Positions 40,601-47,364 of a stretch of DNA of 64,000 nucleotides are shown here, in pieces. A program made the position numbers and the translations under genes. This stretch comes from Aestuariivivens sediminicola (lineage in GTDB: Bacteria; Bacteroidota; Bacteroidia; Flavobacteriales; Flavobacteriaceae). The stretch is from contig NZ_JAKMCM010000004.1 in assembly GCF_022662015.1 (NCBI RefSeq), positions 186,001-250,000 of the forward strand, in the 5' to 3' direction. A model generated the notes under the pieces. The model was not told where the DNA came from, searched no databases, and saw only the letters and a list, made by a program, of their open reading frames with translations. Position 1 is the first letter of the stretch. Every line of letters begins with the position of its first letter.

Positions 40601-41305
40601 GTGACCATCATAGATATGACTGAAGCCATCAAAAATATTAAATGACTTCATATGCAGATTGGGGTCTTCATAGATCACTATCAAGGTCCACCCTGCGGCC
40701 AAACCGGTTGAATTATTCAATCCCAGGCCTGAAGTGACATTAGCTACGGTATAGGCGCCTTCAATATCGGTCAATCCGGATAACAGATCCGTGACCTCGG
40801 CATAGCATGCATAAGGTGTGTTTCCAGGCTCACCCGGTTCGGAGGGTATAGGATCTACAATGGCATCATAGATAATCTCTCCGGTAATATCAATGTAGTC
40901 TGTTGTACCTGGCAACTTGAACTTTACTTTATCTATATCGGCGCGACTCCCACTCTGTAGAATGGCACCCCAATAGAGTCCTGCATACGCAACGCGATAA
41001 CAGGTGGTGGGGCTTCCGTCTTCCTGAAGGTGTAATTGTAGGTCGGCACTACTGGAACTGAAGGTAGAGGCGTCACTATCGATATCGATATACTGCATGG
41101 AGATATCTTGATTGTCTCTGGTCAGATCGTTGAAATCGTTGTTATTCTCGCCAAGGATGGCATTACCAACGACCAACATACTTCCTCTTTCCTCTATTTG
41201 CTTTCTCAAACTGAAGGGTTTATAGGCCTGTGCGAAAGCCGTTAACCCGAACGACAGAAAGCATAAAACAACAAGTATGGATTTTACATAAGTAGTTTTG
41301 TTCAT
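31613..41305 (-). CDS. sprB: Giant SprB-like gliding adhesin with type B T9SS sorting domain
   Basis: About 3,230 residues from the ATG at 41305 (signal peptide NKTTYVKSILVVLCFLSFGLTAFAQ); an in-frame ATG at 41341 would add 12 residues. Architecture: an N-terminal module to about residue 360 (GNAILGENNNDFND...AYAGLYWGA), a DUF11-like Ig domain at about 365-475 (LTKTVHDEFGND), a Cys-containing stretch, then about 28 degenerate SprB repeats (about 730-3110). The repeats have the pattern CxGxxxG, GGTxPYxYxI, FTGLxxGTYTVxVxDxxGC. The C-terminus is the gliding-associated type B sorting domain (NYFVPGQED...YDRYGR...WDGKYNGRELPTGDYWYV...FTLYR). In F. johnsoniae SprB moves along the cell surface to drive gliding. 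This version is about half as long as the F. johnsoniae one. It has a 383 bp upstream region of its own. Confidence 0.93.
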   Translation of the reverse strand: MNKTTYVKSILVVLCFLSFGLTAFAQAYKPFSLRKQIEERGSMLVVGNAILGENNNDFNDLTRDNQDISMQYIDIDSDASTFSSSSADLQLHLQEDGSPTTCYRVAYAGLYWGAILQSGSRADIDKVKFKLPGTTDYIDITGEIIYDAIVDPIPSEPGEPGNTPYACYAEVTDLLSGLTDIEGAYTVANVTSGLGLNNSTGLAAGWTLIVIYEDPNLHMKSFNIFDGFSHIYDGHQETVPVTGFATPPAGNIDLQFAYAALDGDRTKRATKLEINGKEVTTPFRSANKFFGSVIENENGVSHPRVPNSANTLGYDTGFLEIINSEPEFIKNGDTSADFRLQVARGQADPIFAFLGAFAVDIIAPDIDLTKTVHDEFGNDIDGADVYLGDRLFYEITYQSVGNDNVTEFTIKDVLPDNIIFDPNTDIDLSNAGGATLLSWDPVTRTLIFSIPDESVEVDDPAFVIRLAVQVVPNCYDLSQACSNEVANQAFATYRGVINPTLIEEEGSFATVECLGVPGSTNFIVDISDCEYQKTEILCGSSVVLTAASGYDTYSWSTSPTGTPVIGTGQTYTATEVGTYYVTNTTNSTCISIQEEITVALYGNTQTNPVIPYADLLPVCPNDGKVLPYIFLCGANETRAIATGISDAVSIVWEQLDESSCPAMTVDDCANENDACTWNQVGTGPDYVANTSGEFRLVINYPGGCFSIFYFNVYQNLLNPTITAEDIICTTPGQVTVGGVPSGYEYSLDPNGPYQASNVFTVNTPGYYTVYIQQTVADSFPCTFQTPSIYVRQRDANLTTVVTQPDCNGDKGSIQLQVNDALPQYYYTLTEGGTLISSVGPIADSNYTFDNLNPGTYTYNVTTDDGCVFTGDIDILDPPFITVTAALTQPLTCTDGEITIYPDGGTPPYNYFINSTTVSQDYPEYVVTAAGTYTITVIDFNGCEATTSIDVEGILPPEFTISQADILCADDPNSGSITINVTNANGNSLMYSIDNGASFVSSNVFTGLAEGTYDVLVQYTYDADICATFPQAITITAQAPITGSAALTAPYTCTSNGEITVSGVTGGTAPYEYSIDGINFQSGTTFTGLTNGTYTVTIRDASGCSAALAPITIDPLDPPTDMDFSSTALTCPTNTSDVSITVTGGTSPLEYQIIAPSSAVTAYQSSNVFTGLAPGTYTFQVNDANDCTYSESYTIDPLPTLTVVGLALNNVTCFGASDGTAEFTVSGTTSFTYTINGGASVAGTSTINLSGLAAGSYTILITDSATNCTATDTVTIDGPPSALTVTATESPITCDADGNVTITATGGWGGYSFELVQPDSSVLGPQGSAAFGGLSQIGTYTVNVTDANGCVASTTFDLNTPGNPTATISNADYCYDASNGASLEVSASGGNPPYEYSINGSAFQSNNVFSNLIPGTYDIIVRDAYGCTYTLPTETISDQLTASASLTKGLDCSVNPDAEVNVTVSGGTAPYSYEVSHNGGAFTATGNPPYTYNSAETGDYQYRITDAQGCTALTNVITIQPITNPSATATATDVFCNGDASGIVTIDVDETAGTPPYEISFNGSAYTAQTVYNGLVSGTYNYMVRDSNSCVFNGSVTVNEPNPVVLGSEIITPITCGVGGNVLGSIQILNVTGGTPDYTYTLLDSSGAVAATSSTNPFGPTPNDNVTFNDLIFGNYYLRIVDANGCEYNFGPYLVASDVDNLDILANGGGTCIAGVEYNISIVNGTGPFRVRIYDGTTTFTPADGVAPNGLPTSDVSPNERNHQFTGLLFDVSYVFEVLDTSTNCTYIEQVPAVPSPSTIGVTGTPTNVSCYELPALSNGSFDFTVSGYDGSDLSWEVFENLSNTTTGITGNAAGLTGSDYSDSVSGLAPGDYYLLVTETDLSSTQCTAIVYFQITEPTELLLAEVENTNANCNQDAQVAVNASGGTPPYEYAFVVDAILPTTGDWTTSNLAFLDPATSLDWDVYVRDSNGCTILVPLDITIASDPVPTVTLPSIADDQCSSDGSAYTFTATPGGGEITPVTYSIDGVSFQSSPTFTVTSTGTYTVTIRDGNGCTATDTITIYPPLQVNAQVTGLPSCSNNDGIITATGYGGSGNYTYEITSGPVLIGPQASNVFNGLPNGTYTITIADTTTLCTSDTTILLDPATPVAFTLTASDVSCNGGTDGSITVNLPASNDNPPYTYEITSGPVLAGPQSSNLFTGLPAGNYDITVTSGRNCSTTEPITIGEPLLLDVSGSATDFSCAADNSVNTSILTITETGGTAPYTYSIDGTNYFTTNTFEIIDNGSVQSISIYVTDANGCMASNSVSINPLPELTIATAAIATPIDCNNTGTVTISVTGGSGNFSYELLPGGTPQVSNTFAITDPGTYYFRVTDIDTGCSIDTSPLTIAPYDTIEVTALATTAVTCFGDSDGTLELTVSGYTGTYSYEVFDSTGASVSGIVAADTSTNPQIITGISGGNYYVEVTETSSPFCAATSNTVTIDSPSAPLALSVSETSNVTCDDNQGSINAVASGGWGNYQYELTGAATVPYSSNGTFSNLSAGSYTVNVMDAGGCVVSENITLNLPTPIDATIAATPTLLNCFGDANATITVSNVTGGQGSNYSYTLNRTAPTVSSSGPQTTPVFTNLGAGTYNVTITDGYNCSFTTPDVVIDEPTQVTASLVTASTQTCVNDAMLTLSATGGTGTYEYSDTPTFTTVLGSFTTSTTFTVSVGSHAFYVRDANGCVAAISNEITIEPLEPLTVILDTTNATVNCAGDATGVIVAEAQGGLGNYVYTLQDDAGNDIIGAIQNSPGVFTDLPIGTYQVHVESVDCEVTSAAVIITEPSEPLVAQYTVSDVTCNGENDGIIEVIASGGTGIIKYAITPRLDQFFDEAIFDELSPGVYDIIVQDELGCYVLLEDIEIIEAAPVILSIVPNSILPEVCEGDMNGEFSIDISGGTLPYSVALDDINGTYTVGGATQTQFDFTGLVGGDHIVYVRDAQGCESEWNITFPESVRIDPELTIEFGCVNNLSTNTITVTIDDSLTNPADVDYSLNGGPYQASNVFTDVPPGMGHYIDVRHTNGCIQSTEPFDIPSYEPLEVVLVESSNINEIEAIATGGTGEYEFEFNGESTGSTNTFQIYETGNYTVVVTDSNGCTATASGYFEFVDICIPNYFVPGQEDWGPGCGKDSYKNLTVDIYDRYGRVVARLRVSDKWDGKYNGRELPTGDYWYVVKLNDDSDDRDFVGHFTLYR
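31960..39130 (-). repeat. Array of about 28 degenerate SprB repeats within sprB
   Basis: By eye the translated product shows about 28 repeats of roughly 75-90 residues. Each contains a variant of GGTxPYxYSIDG, a FTGLxxGTYT turn and a DxxGC end with a conserved cysteine. They are diverged at the DNA level rather than identical, so the array should be stable. Boundaries are approximate. Confidence 0.85.
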
Positions 41306-41688
41306 AGTCGCCTCTATTTTCAGGACCTTTAATCGGGGCAATTAAAAGTCGTTCTCTTTAAATTTGAATTATATTGTAGTCAAAATATTACTCTTTAGTC
41401 CTTTTGTCTAAATATAATGTCCTTAAACGGGATAAATATCGTGAATTTTTTTGGAACAATTGTAAGAAGAAAGGAAAAATTATGCATTTTATCGATGTTT
41501 TTTAACTTTTAACATCTTTTTTAAGACAAAATGTAATCTTTATATTACTTTTTTGACGTATATACCCGTTTAAAAGTATCCAGATGCTCACCGCTAATCA
41601 GGAAATGCAGTTCAATTTTATTAAAACTAAAGCATAAGAAGCATCAATTCCCTCCTGCTTAAAGGGAAAAAATTAGTGTGAAAATGAC
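41306..41688. other. 383 bp non-coding region between sprD and sprB, with CGATAAAATGCA motif
   Basis: AT-rich and without a credible gene. On the minus strand it holds CGATAAAATGCA (41494-41483) inside ATCGATAAAATGCAT, the same motif seen twice upstream of the gene at 45749-47080. A one-mismatch -7 element, TACAATTG (41464-41457), lies about 20 bp further towards sprB. This suggests sprB has its own promoter besides read-through from sprD. No strong terminator is seen after sprD. Confidence 0.5.
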
Positions 41689-44169
41689 CTAATCTTCTAT
41701 TTTAACCACAGACATATTTGCATTATAAGGCTGACTTCCTTTTGCAGCCAAGCCACGATTCGCGGCCTCGATACTATCGTATTTTGAATAGTAGATATAA
41801 TACTTGCTTGAATTCACATCAAAGAAGAAATCAATATTAGTCTGACCCGAAGCAACGGCTTTCCTCAGGAACTCATCTCTTTTAGCCACATCGCTATGAA
41901 CAGCAATCACCAGATAATAACCATTATCGGCATTGTTGACCCCTTTCAGAATCTGAATGTTCCGCAATACCTCACCAGAATCGAAATCCTCAGCTCTTAA
42001 AGGCGTGGTGCTTCTGGGGGTAATTTGCCTGATCATATCAAGGGTCCGTCGATCCTTTTCATATCGTACCTGCTCATTGTCGTATGCTGCACGGCTAATT
42101 CTGCGCTTTCTTTCTATTTCAGTTGCGACTTTAATGGTCTCCAGATTCGAGAATAAATCCGTTCTGGTGGACAGGGTTTGTTCCTGAGCTGCCTTCAATT
42201 CATTAATCTTGCTCAAATAATAGGCATTCACCTCGTCCTCTTTATCCTTAACCGTCTTAAGACGTTCATTATACACGTTTTCGAGTTCCGTGATTTTCAC
42301 ACCCTGAGACCGGATAATATTGTCAATATTAACTTTTAACGCCTCTATTTCCCTGTTCTCTGCCGTTATACTCTTAAAGGCTCTTGGGGCAACCACAATA
42401 CCCTGTTCACTTAAATCATTCTCCTCTTTTAAATCATCCAGGTCCTGCTGCTTAATGGCGACCTTCGCTTTCAACTGATCCAACAGGTTTTGCTGTTCTA
42501 TGCGTGTATTTTCCGTCAGTTCAGTTAAATTCTTCATTTCCAATGCCTCTCTGTCCTTAGCCACCGGTATAAGTACACCATCTAATTCCTGCATGGCGAT
42601 GTCTTCTTCCCTTTCGGCTTTAGCTCTTGCTTCTGCTTCTTCAGCAAGCCTGGCCTCTTCTGCCAGTTTCGCCTGTGCTTCCTGCTCTGCCAGCAGTCGC
42701 GCTGCTTCAGCCTCCTGTTCGGCCTTCAATTTGGCCTCGGCTTCTGTCTTCAGCCTGGCTTCCTCTGCAATTCTGGCCTGCTCCGCTTCCTGTTCTGCCT
42801 TGATCCTGGCGGCTTCTTCAGCCTGAAGACGGCGTTGTTCAGCCAACCTGGCCTGTCTTTCACGTTCTGCCTTTAAACGGGCCTCTTCAGCCAATCGCGC
42901 TGCTTCAGCCTCCTGTTCGGCCTTTAATTTGGCCTCGGCTTCTGCTTTCAGTCTGGCTTCCTCGGCACGTCTCGCCGCTTCGGCTTCCTGCTCGGCTATC
43001 CTTTGGACTGCTTCCTGAGCCTCCAGACGTTGCTGCTCTACATTAGTATCAGTATCGGCTACAGGAGTGTCATCAGGACGATTCACCTCTTCCACATTCG
43101 GATCGATTTCCAGAGTGTTCTCTCGAACCGTTCTTGGTTGTCGTACCACCCGAGGTCTGTTGCTGTTTTTAGATGTCTGACGTCGTGTTGCGATGCCGTT
43201 TGCGCGTCGTGATGGCATAATAAGGGCTTCCTCATCGTCATCATCGGCATAGTTATAGCGATATGATTTTTTAAATTTATAGGCCAGGGTAATTTCATGT
43301 GAGTTTCCAAATTCGGCTAAATCACCTATGGCCTGCTCATAATTATATTCCAGTGCAATTTCTTTGGTCAGGTTCAAGCCTATACCGGCCGATACCCCAT
43401 AAAGCGTATTGTATCCTACCTGCGCCCAGATACCTTTAGGCACCGTTAGCATTACGATTCCCGACAAAACGGTGTTATCCTTTTTAAAATCAGACTTGAT
43501 TAGGGCAGAAAACTTACTTTGATCCAAAAACCCGCGCGTATTCATGTAACCCGTGTACATGACATGAGCAGCTATGCTTTGCTCGGGATTATCTTCAAGC
43601 ATCGCTGAGGTTTTAAAATTATAAGCGATGAGATTGTTGACGGAAAGTCCAAAATCGAAAAATGCGGTACCATAATTAATGCCCGGGTTTATCGCCATAA
43701 CAGATTGGGTGGGTATATTATCCAGTGATGGATCCGAAAAGTTGGTCACTACCCTGCCTTCATTAATCCCACTCTGATAAAATCCGAGGTTCATCCCAAA
43801 GGTGAGATTGCTGTCTCTGTTCAGCACCACGTTATAGGCAAAGTTTAAAATCCCACCAAAACTGGTCAATACGCCGTAATCTTGTTGGAACAGACCGATA
43901 CCGGCTCCTATGTTTTCTCGAAATCGTCCGGAATAACTAAACAAATAGGTGTTCGGGGCATCGTCAAACTGGACCCACTGTCTCTTGTTGCTAAAACTGA
44001 TATATCTATTTTGTTCCCTTACAAAGCTAAATGTGGGGTTTATGGCATACCGGTTGAACCTTAACCCGTTTCTTACAGGTAAATCGAGTGCAATTACACC
44101 ATCTTCCTGTGCCAGGGCCTGCGGAATACAAGCAAATAAAATAATATATATGAAGAGGTGCTTGAGCAT
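41689..44169 (-). CDS. sprD: SprD-like protein: PorP/SprF-type barrel, long charged helix, SPOR-like end
   Basis: An 826-residue exported protein (signal IYIILFACIPQALAQ). Residues about 20-310 resemble a PorP/SprF beta-barrel (LDLPVRNGLRFNRYAINPTFSFVREQNRYISF...GSHEITLAYKFKKS-like end). Then comes a basic linker, followed at about 380-545 by an Ala/Glu/Lys/Arg-rich helix of AEEARLKAEAEAKLKAEQEAE type, a second coiled-coil stretch to about 700, and a C-terminal roughly 80 residues. The last of these (GYYLVIAVHSD...KYYIYYSKYDSIEAANRGL) resembles a SPOR domain, which in known proteins binds denuded peptidoglycan. It lies between the SprC-like gene (4 bp gap) and sprB, as sprD does in F. johnsoniae. 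It probably anchors or spans the periplasm beneath the adhesin; that role is inferred. Confidence 0.85.
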   Translation of the reverse strand: MLKHLFIYIILFACIPQALAQEDGVIALDLPVRNGLRFNRYAINPTFSFVREQNRYISFSNKRQWVQFDDAPNTYLFSYSGRFRENIGAGIGLFQQDYGVLTSFGGILNFAYNVVLNRDSNLTFGMNLGFYQSGINEGRVVTNFSDPSLDNIPTQSVMAINPGINYGTAFFDFGLSVNNLIAYNFKTSAMLEDNPEQSIAAHVMYTGYMNTRGFLDQSKFSALIKSDFKKDNTVLSGIVMLTVPKGIWAQVGYNTLYGVSAGIGLNLTKEIALEYNYEQAIGDLAEFGNSHEITLAYKFKKSYRYNYADDDDEEALIMPSRRANGIATRRQTSKNSNRPRVVRQPRTVRENTLEIDPNVEEVNRPDDTPVADTDTNVEQQRLEAQEAVQRIAEQEAEAARRAEEARLKAEAEAKLKAEQEAEAARLAEEARLKAERERQARLAEQRRLQAEEAARIKAEQEAEQARIAEEARLKTEAEAKLKAEQEAEAARLLAEQEAQAKLAEEARLAEEAEARAKAEREEDIAMQELDGVLIPVAKDREALEMKNLTELTENTRIEQQNLLDQLKAKVAIKQQDLDDLKEENDLSEQGIVVAPRAFKSITAENREIEALKVNIDNIIRSQGVKITELENVYNERLKTVKDKEDEVNAYYLSKINELKAAQEQTLSTRTDLFSNLETIKVATEIERKRRISRAAYDNEQVRYEKDRRTLDMIRQITPRSTTPLRAEDFDSGEVLRNIQILKGVNNADNGYYLVIAVHSDVAKRDEFLRKAVASGQTNIDFFFDVNSSKYYIYYSKYDSIEAANRGLAAKGSQPYNANMSVVKIED
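42697..42964 (-). repeat. Two near-identical 70 bp units 198 bp apart within sprD
   Basis: Copies at 42697-42766 and 42895-42964 differ at only a few positions. They encode the helix segment around EEARLKAEAEAKLKAEQEAEAAR. The 198 bp offset is 66 residues, six 11-residue units, so the helix repeats in register. Confidence 0.75.
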
Positions 44170-44173
44170 GACA

Positions 44174-45613
44174 TTATTTTATTACTGTAATAGACCCTTT
44201 TCTTGAGGTATTGTTCGATGTTGTAATGATATAATAGTAAACAGGGTTTATGGCATTAAAATCCAATTCGTTTTGAGGCCAGTTATTTTGATAATCATTC
44301 GTTTGAAGCACCACTTTACCCTGGGCGCTGTAAATGACCACCTGGGTGTTGGTACCGCTGACATATTGCTGTGGAATAATCCAGGTATCATTAATACCAT
44401 CGCCATTGGGACTAATAACATTGGGTATATTGCTTACTGCCGGAAAGGCATCTACAACAGAAAAGGTGTGTTCTATGGACGCATTACAACCTCCGGTCTG
44501 GGAGACCACCACACTGTAATTCCCCAGTTGGATGACTTCATAATTCGCACTGACTGCCCCGGTAATTTGAACCCCGTCCCTAAACCAGCTAAAGGCTGGG
44601 CCTACGGCATCGGTTGTAACTGTGACCATCAGCGTTTCACCCTCATCCAAATAATTGATCTCAGGCACATCAATAGTACTGTTAAAGCCCTCTGCATTAA
44701 GTACAATGGATGCGCTATCAGTACAATCCCCTAAATCCACTTCAACAGAATAGGTACCGGATTCGTTGGTTTCATACATCTGTCCTGTAGCGCCGGATAT
44801 CTCCTCACCATCCTTAAACCATTTATAGCTTTCACCGTTAATGGCACTTAAGGTGGTCGGACCATTGGCAGAACAATACGGATTGCCCAAACTGGAAGCG
44901 ATCTCAGATGTAGAACCCGAACCGGATTCACTCACTGTAACCCTGTTGGAATAGGAATTGGACGTACAGGAGCCATAATTGGTCTCCACATAATACGTCC
45001 CGGGTTGGGATACAAGCAGTGTCTCACCACTGGACACGAATTCGAATGTCGTGGCCCCTGTTTCCTTATACCAATTGAATGTAAGGGATGGATATTGAAG
45101 GGGTGAATTGTTCATTGGACCACCCGGATTATCTATGGTCAACAGGTAACTCCCTCCAGGACAATAGGCCCCGGTGGCCACCAAATTATTAATCGTAAAG
45201 GGTTCATCCTGCGCTTTGAAGTAGGCGGGGAAAGTATCGGATGGTGTACTTGTCGCTGCCGGTGCGGTGCTTTTGATTCGCAACCTGTACCCTTCTCCGG
45301 ACACCGTGGTTGGGAACGAAAAGTTTAAGGTTGCCGGAGTGGTGGTAACACTCCCTGCGGCCGAAGTAAAAATGACCTCTGCACTCGTAAAGTCGCCCGT
45401 TTCATCCGAGAGTTCAATGATAAATTGATTACTGGAGGTGATATCGCCTTCGGGAGAAAATGTAAACGTCACATTGTAGGAATTAAAGGTGTCACTGGCA
45501 CAGGCCTGACTGAAACCTAAATTTGGCTTACTAATGACAATTTGAGCGTTGAGATCTGTTCTGATCCCTAAAGCAATAAGAGCAATTATGATAATGATGT
45601 TATAATGTCTCAT
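44174..45613 (-). CDS. sprC: SprC-like secreted protein with Ig-like domains and type B T9SS sorting domain
   Basis: A 479-residue secreted protein with a signal peptide (IIIIIALIALGIRTDLNAQ). The body consists of beta-sandwich segments typical of cell-surface proteins (GTYYVETNYGSCTS, GTYSVEVDLGDCTDS, GNYSVVVSQTGGC), several with paired cysteines. The C-terminal roughly 85 residues (VISPNGDGINDTWIIPQQYVSG...VVIYSAQGKVV...YYYIITTSNNTSRKGSITVIK) form a gliding-motility-associated type B sorting domain, so it is exported by T9SS. Position directly before the sprD-like and sprB genes matches sprC of F. johnsoniae. The stop codon is 4 bp from the sprD start. Gene naming rests on order and domain type. 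Confidence 0.82.
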   Translation of the reverse strand: MRHYNIIIIIALIALGIRTDLNAQIVISKPNLGFSQACASDTFNSYNVTFTFSPEGDITSSNQFIIELSDETGDFTSAEVIFTSAAGSVTTTPATLNFSFPTTVSGEGYRLRIKSTAPAATSTPSDTFPAYFKAQDEPFTINNLVATGAYCPGGSYLLTIDNPGGPMNNSPLQYPSLTFNWYKETGATTFEFVSSGETLLVSQPGTYYVETNYGSCTSNSYSNRVTVSESGSGSTSEIASSLGNPYCSANGPTTLSAINGESYKWFKDGEEISGATGQMYETNESGTYSVEVDLGDCTDSASIVLNAEGFNSTIDVPEINYLDEGETLMVTVTTDAVGPAFSWFRDGVQITGAVSANYEVIQLGNYSVVVSQTGGCNASIEHTFSVVDAFPAVSNIPNVISPNGDGINDTWIIPQQYVSGTNTQVVIYSAQGKVVLQTNDYQNNWPQNELDFNAINPVYYYIITTSNNTSRKGSITVIK

Positions 45614-45748
45614 TTGTCATTATTTTATAAATGGGGTCGTGCAAACCATTCCTATGCAAAATCATTTGAATACGAATTATCGAAAGACCGGCAAGTATGG
45701 GTGAAATGTCATAAAGCGTGTAGGTTACAATTTTGAAAATACATCGAT

Positions 45749-47080
45749 TTAGTCATCGATAAGATCCGGGTCGTTATTCGTGGCTATAATTTTATTGATT
45801 TTTAGTCTGAAATCCGGACGTCTCGGATTGTCGACATCAATGAAGGTTTCGGCATTTTGACTCTTCGAGTATACATTGAAAAAAGCACTGTTACCATACC
45901 AGTTTTCCAAATCGTCATTATTCGAATTGTTCTCGACAAAAATATTTCCATTACAGTTGTTGAAATACATTTCGGAGAACTTTATGTTCTCTAAATTCTC
46001 CTGATTGATCAGCACCTTACTATCAAAAATAACAGCAGGATTAAATCCGGAAATAACGGTTTTCTCCATATCCAGGGCCGCAAAATGCCCGACAAATACC
46101 CCGGCCTTCACCAGTCCCATGCTGATATCGTTTTTTAAATCTTCACTATCATTAAGAAGCGTTAAATTACTTGCGATCAATGATGTACCTTTTTTTGATA
46201 AATCTACCTCTCCGGGCTTCTCATAAGAAATCACCTGAACACATCGCGATCCGTCACTACTTGAAATATAAGGTGAACGTACCGCAAGGGAATTGGTCAG
46301 TTCACATTGTGCTCCATAGTTAAATTTAAAATCGTTACCGTTACATTTATAAGAAACGGCTTTATCTATCCCCAAGGCACCGCCTAAAACTTTAAAAGCA
46401 TCGCCCGCCGCAAAACTGACCATTATATTGCCTAGTTTGGTCTTATTACCGACACCGGCCAGTAACAGCCCGTTAAAATATCCGGCAGCTTTGGTGCGCT
46501 TCCCGGCATATTCGATTCTCACATAGCGAAAAACACCGGAATCGCTCTCGACATTATCACCGCCATAGTTTGTATGGCCGTAATTTGCAGGATCAAGTTG
46601 TTGATAAAATGCGGCTACAGATCCGTTTCCGAATTTATTGGTAGGTGCATCGCCGAGTATCATAATACCTCCCCAGTCTCCGGCGCGCTTCACGCTTTTA
46701 CCCGATGTAAAGATGATGGGATCCGTTTCTAAACCATCAGCGATAATTTTTGCTCCCCTGGCAACGGTTAAAGAACCATTTGTCTTCGAGTCACCTATGA
46801 TCACAGTTCCGGGTTCTATGGTCAGGGTAGCCTCATTGGCTACAAACACATTACCCAGTAACAAATAGGTGTATCTTTTATGAAGTTTCGTATCCTCTGT
46901 AATACTTCCAGTCAGTATTTGGGTGGGCTCGCCGTAATATTCCTGATGCGGCTTAAATTGGGTCCAGTTATTCAGCCAGTTGTCTATGCCTACTATGCCT
47001 TTTTCCTGTTGACCCAATAACGGACTGGTCATTAAGAACGCTGCAAATATCAACAAGATGATTTTAGTAGATGTTTTCAT
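45749..47080 (-). CDS. Exported beta-helix-like protein at the head of the gliding cluster
   Basis: A 443-residue protein with a signal peptide (KIILLIFAAFLMTSPLLGQ). Segments such as LLLGNVFVANEATLTIEPGTVIIGD, GSLTVARGAKIIADG and IIFTSGKSVKRAGDWGGIMILG are typical of right-handed beta-helix surface proteins that open with LTIEPGTVI-type repeats. No type A or B sorting domain is recognisable at the C-terminus (FRLKINKIIATNNDPDLIDD), so secretion beyond the periplasm is uncertain. It is 135 bp upstream of sprC on the same strand and may be the first gene of that operon. A strong candidate promoter with three copies of a repeated motif precedes it. Function is unknown; a gliding or adhesion role is suggested only by location. 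Confidence 0.75.
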   Translation of the reverse strand: MKTSTKIILLIFAAFLMTSPLLGQQEKGIVGIDNWLNNWTQFKPHQEYYGEPTQILTGSITEDTKLHKRYTYLLLGNVFVANEATLTIEPGTVIIGDSKTNGSLTVARGAKIIADGLETDPIIFTSGKSVKRAGDWGGIMILGDAPTNKFGNGSVAAFYQQLDPANYGHTNYGGDNVESDSGVFRYVRIEYAGKRTKAAGYFNGLLLAGVGNKTKLGNIMVSFAAGDAFKVLGGALGIDKAVSYKCNGNDFKFNYGAQCELTNSLAVRSPYISSSDGSRCVQVISYEKPGEVDLSKKGTSLIASNLTLLNDSEDLKNDISMGLVKAGVFVGHFAALDMEKTVISGFNPAVIFDSKVLINQENLENIKFSEMYFNNCNGNIFVENNSNNDDLENWYGNSAFFNVYSKSQNAETFIDVDNPRRPDFRLKINKIIATNNDPDLIDD

Positions 47081-47120
47081 GGTTCGGGGCTTTATTTAAG
47101 ATTAATCATTATTTGGAAGT

Positions 47121-47211
47121 CAAACATATGAAAAATATCCATGTAATGCAATTTTTTACGATTAAATGCATTTTTTTGCTAAATAACATATGTTTTTATC
47201 GATGAAATGCA
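47121..47211 (-). promoter_or_regulatory. Promoter and motif array before the gliding cluster
   Basis: On the minus strand TATGTTTG (47128-47121) is an exact -7 element, and TTG at 47151-47149 gives a 20 bp spacer. On the plus strand CATGTAATGCA (47140-47150) overlaps that TTG. Two fuller copies, CGATTAAATGCA (47159-47170) and CGATGAAATGCA (47200-47211), lie 20 and 61 bp further upstream. Their ends are 20 and 41 bp apart, close to whole helical turns. Confidence 0.6.
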
Positions 47212-47312
47212 ACATATATTCGATTAACCGAATTAGCATAAAATTATCTTAAAATTATGTTAAAATGATGTGATTTACCTATTTTAGTGAAGCCATCCCT
47301 ATTCCAGGACAC

Positions 47313-47342
47313 AAAAAAAGCCAATGCGAAAACATTAGCTTT
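47313..47342 (-). terminator. Terminator after the 47365-47811 gene
   Basis: On the minus strand AGCTAATG and CATTGGCT form an 8 bp stem (47340-47333 with 47326-47319) with one G-U pair and a six-base loop, followed by seven U (A-run 47313-47319). Confidence 0.8.
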
Positions 47343-47364
47343 AAGATATAGTTACAGTCCTCCT

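Noticed and set aside
42500-42826. A Ser/Ala-rich plus-strand frame of 108 codons.
   Set aside because: It is the antisense of the Ala/Glu/Lys helix of the SprD-like protein; repeat composition alone keeps it open.
44273-44734. A 153-codon plus-strand frame opposite the sprC-like gene.
   Set aside because: It lies wholly antisense to a well-supported secreted protein with a sorting domain; the product has no domain or signal and is a compositional shadow.
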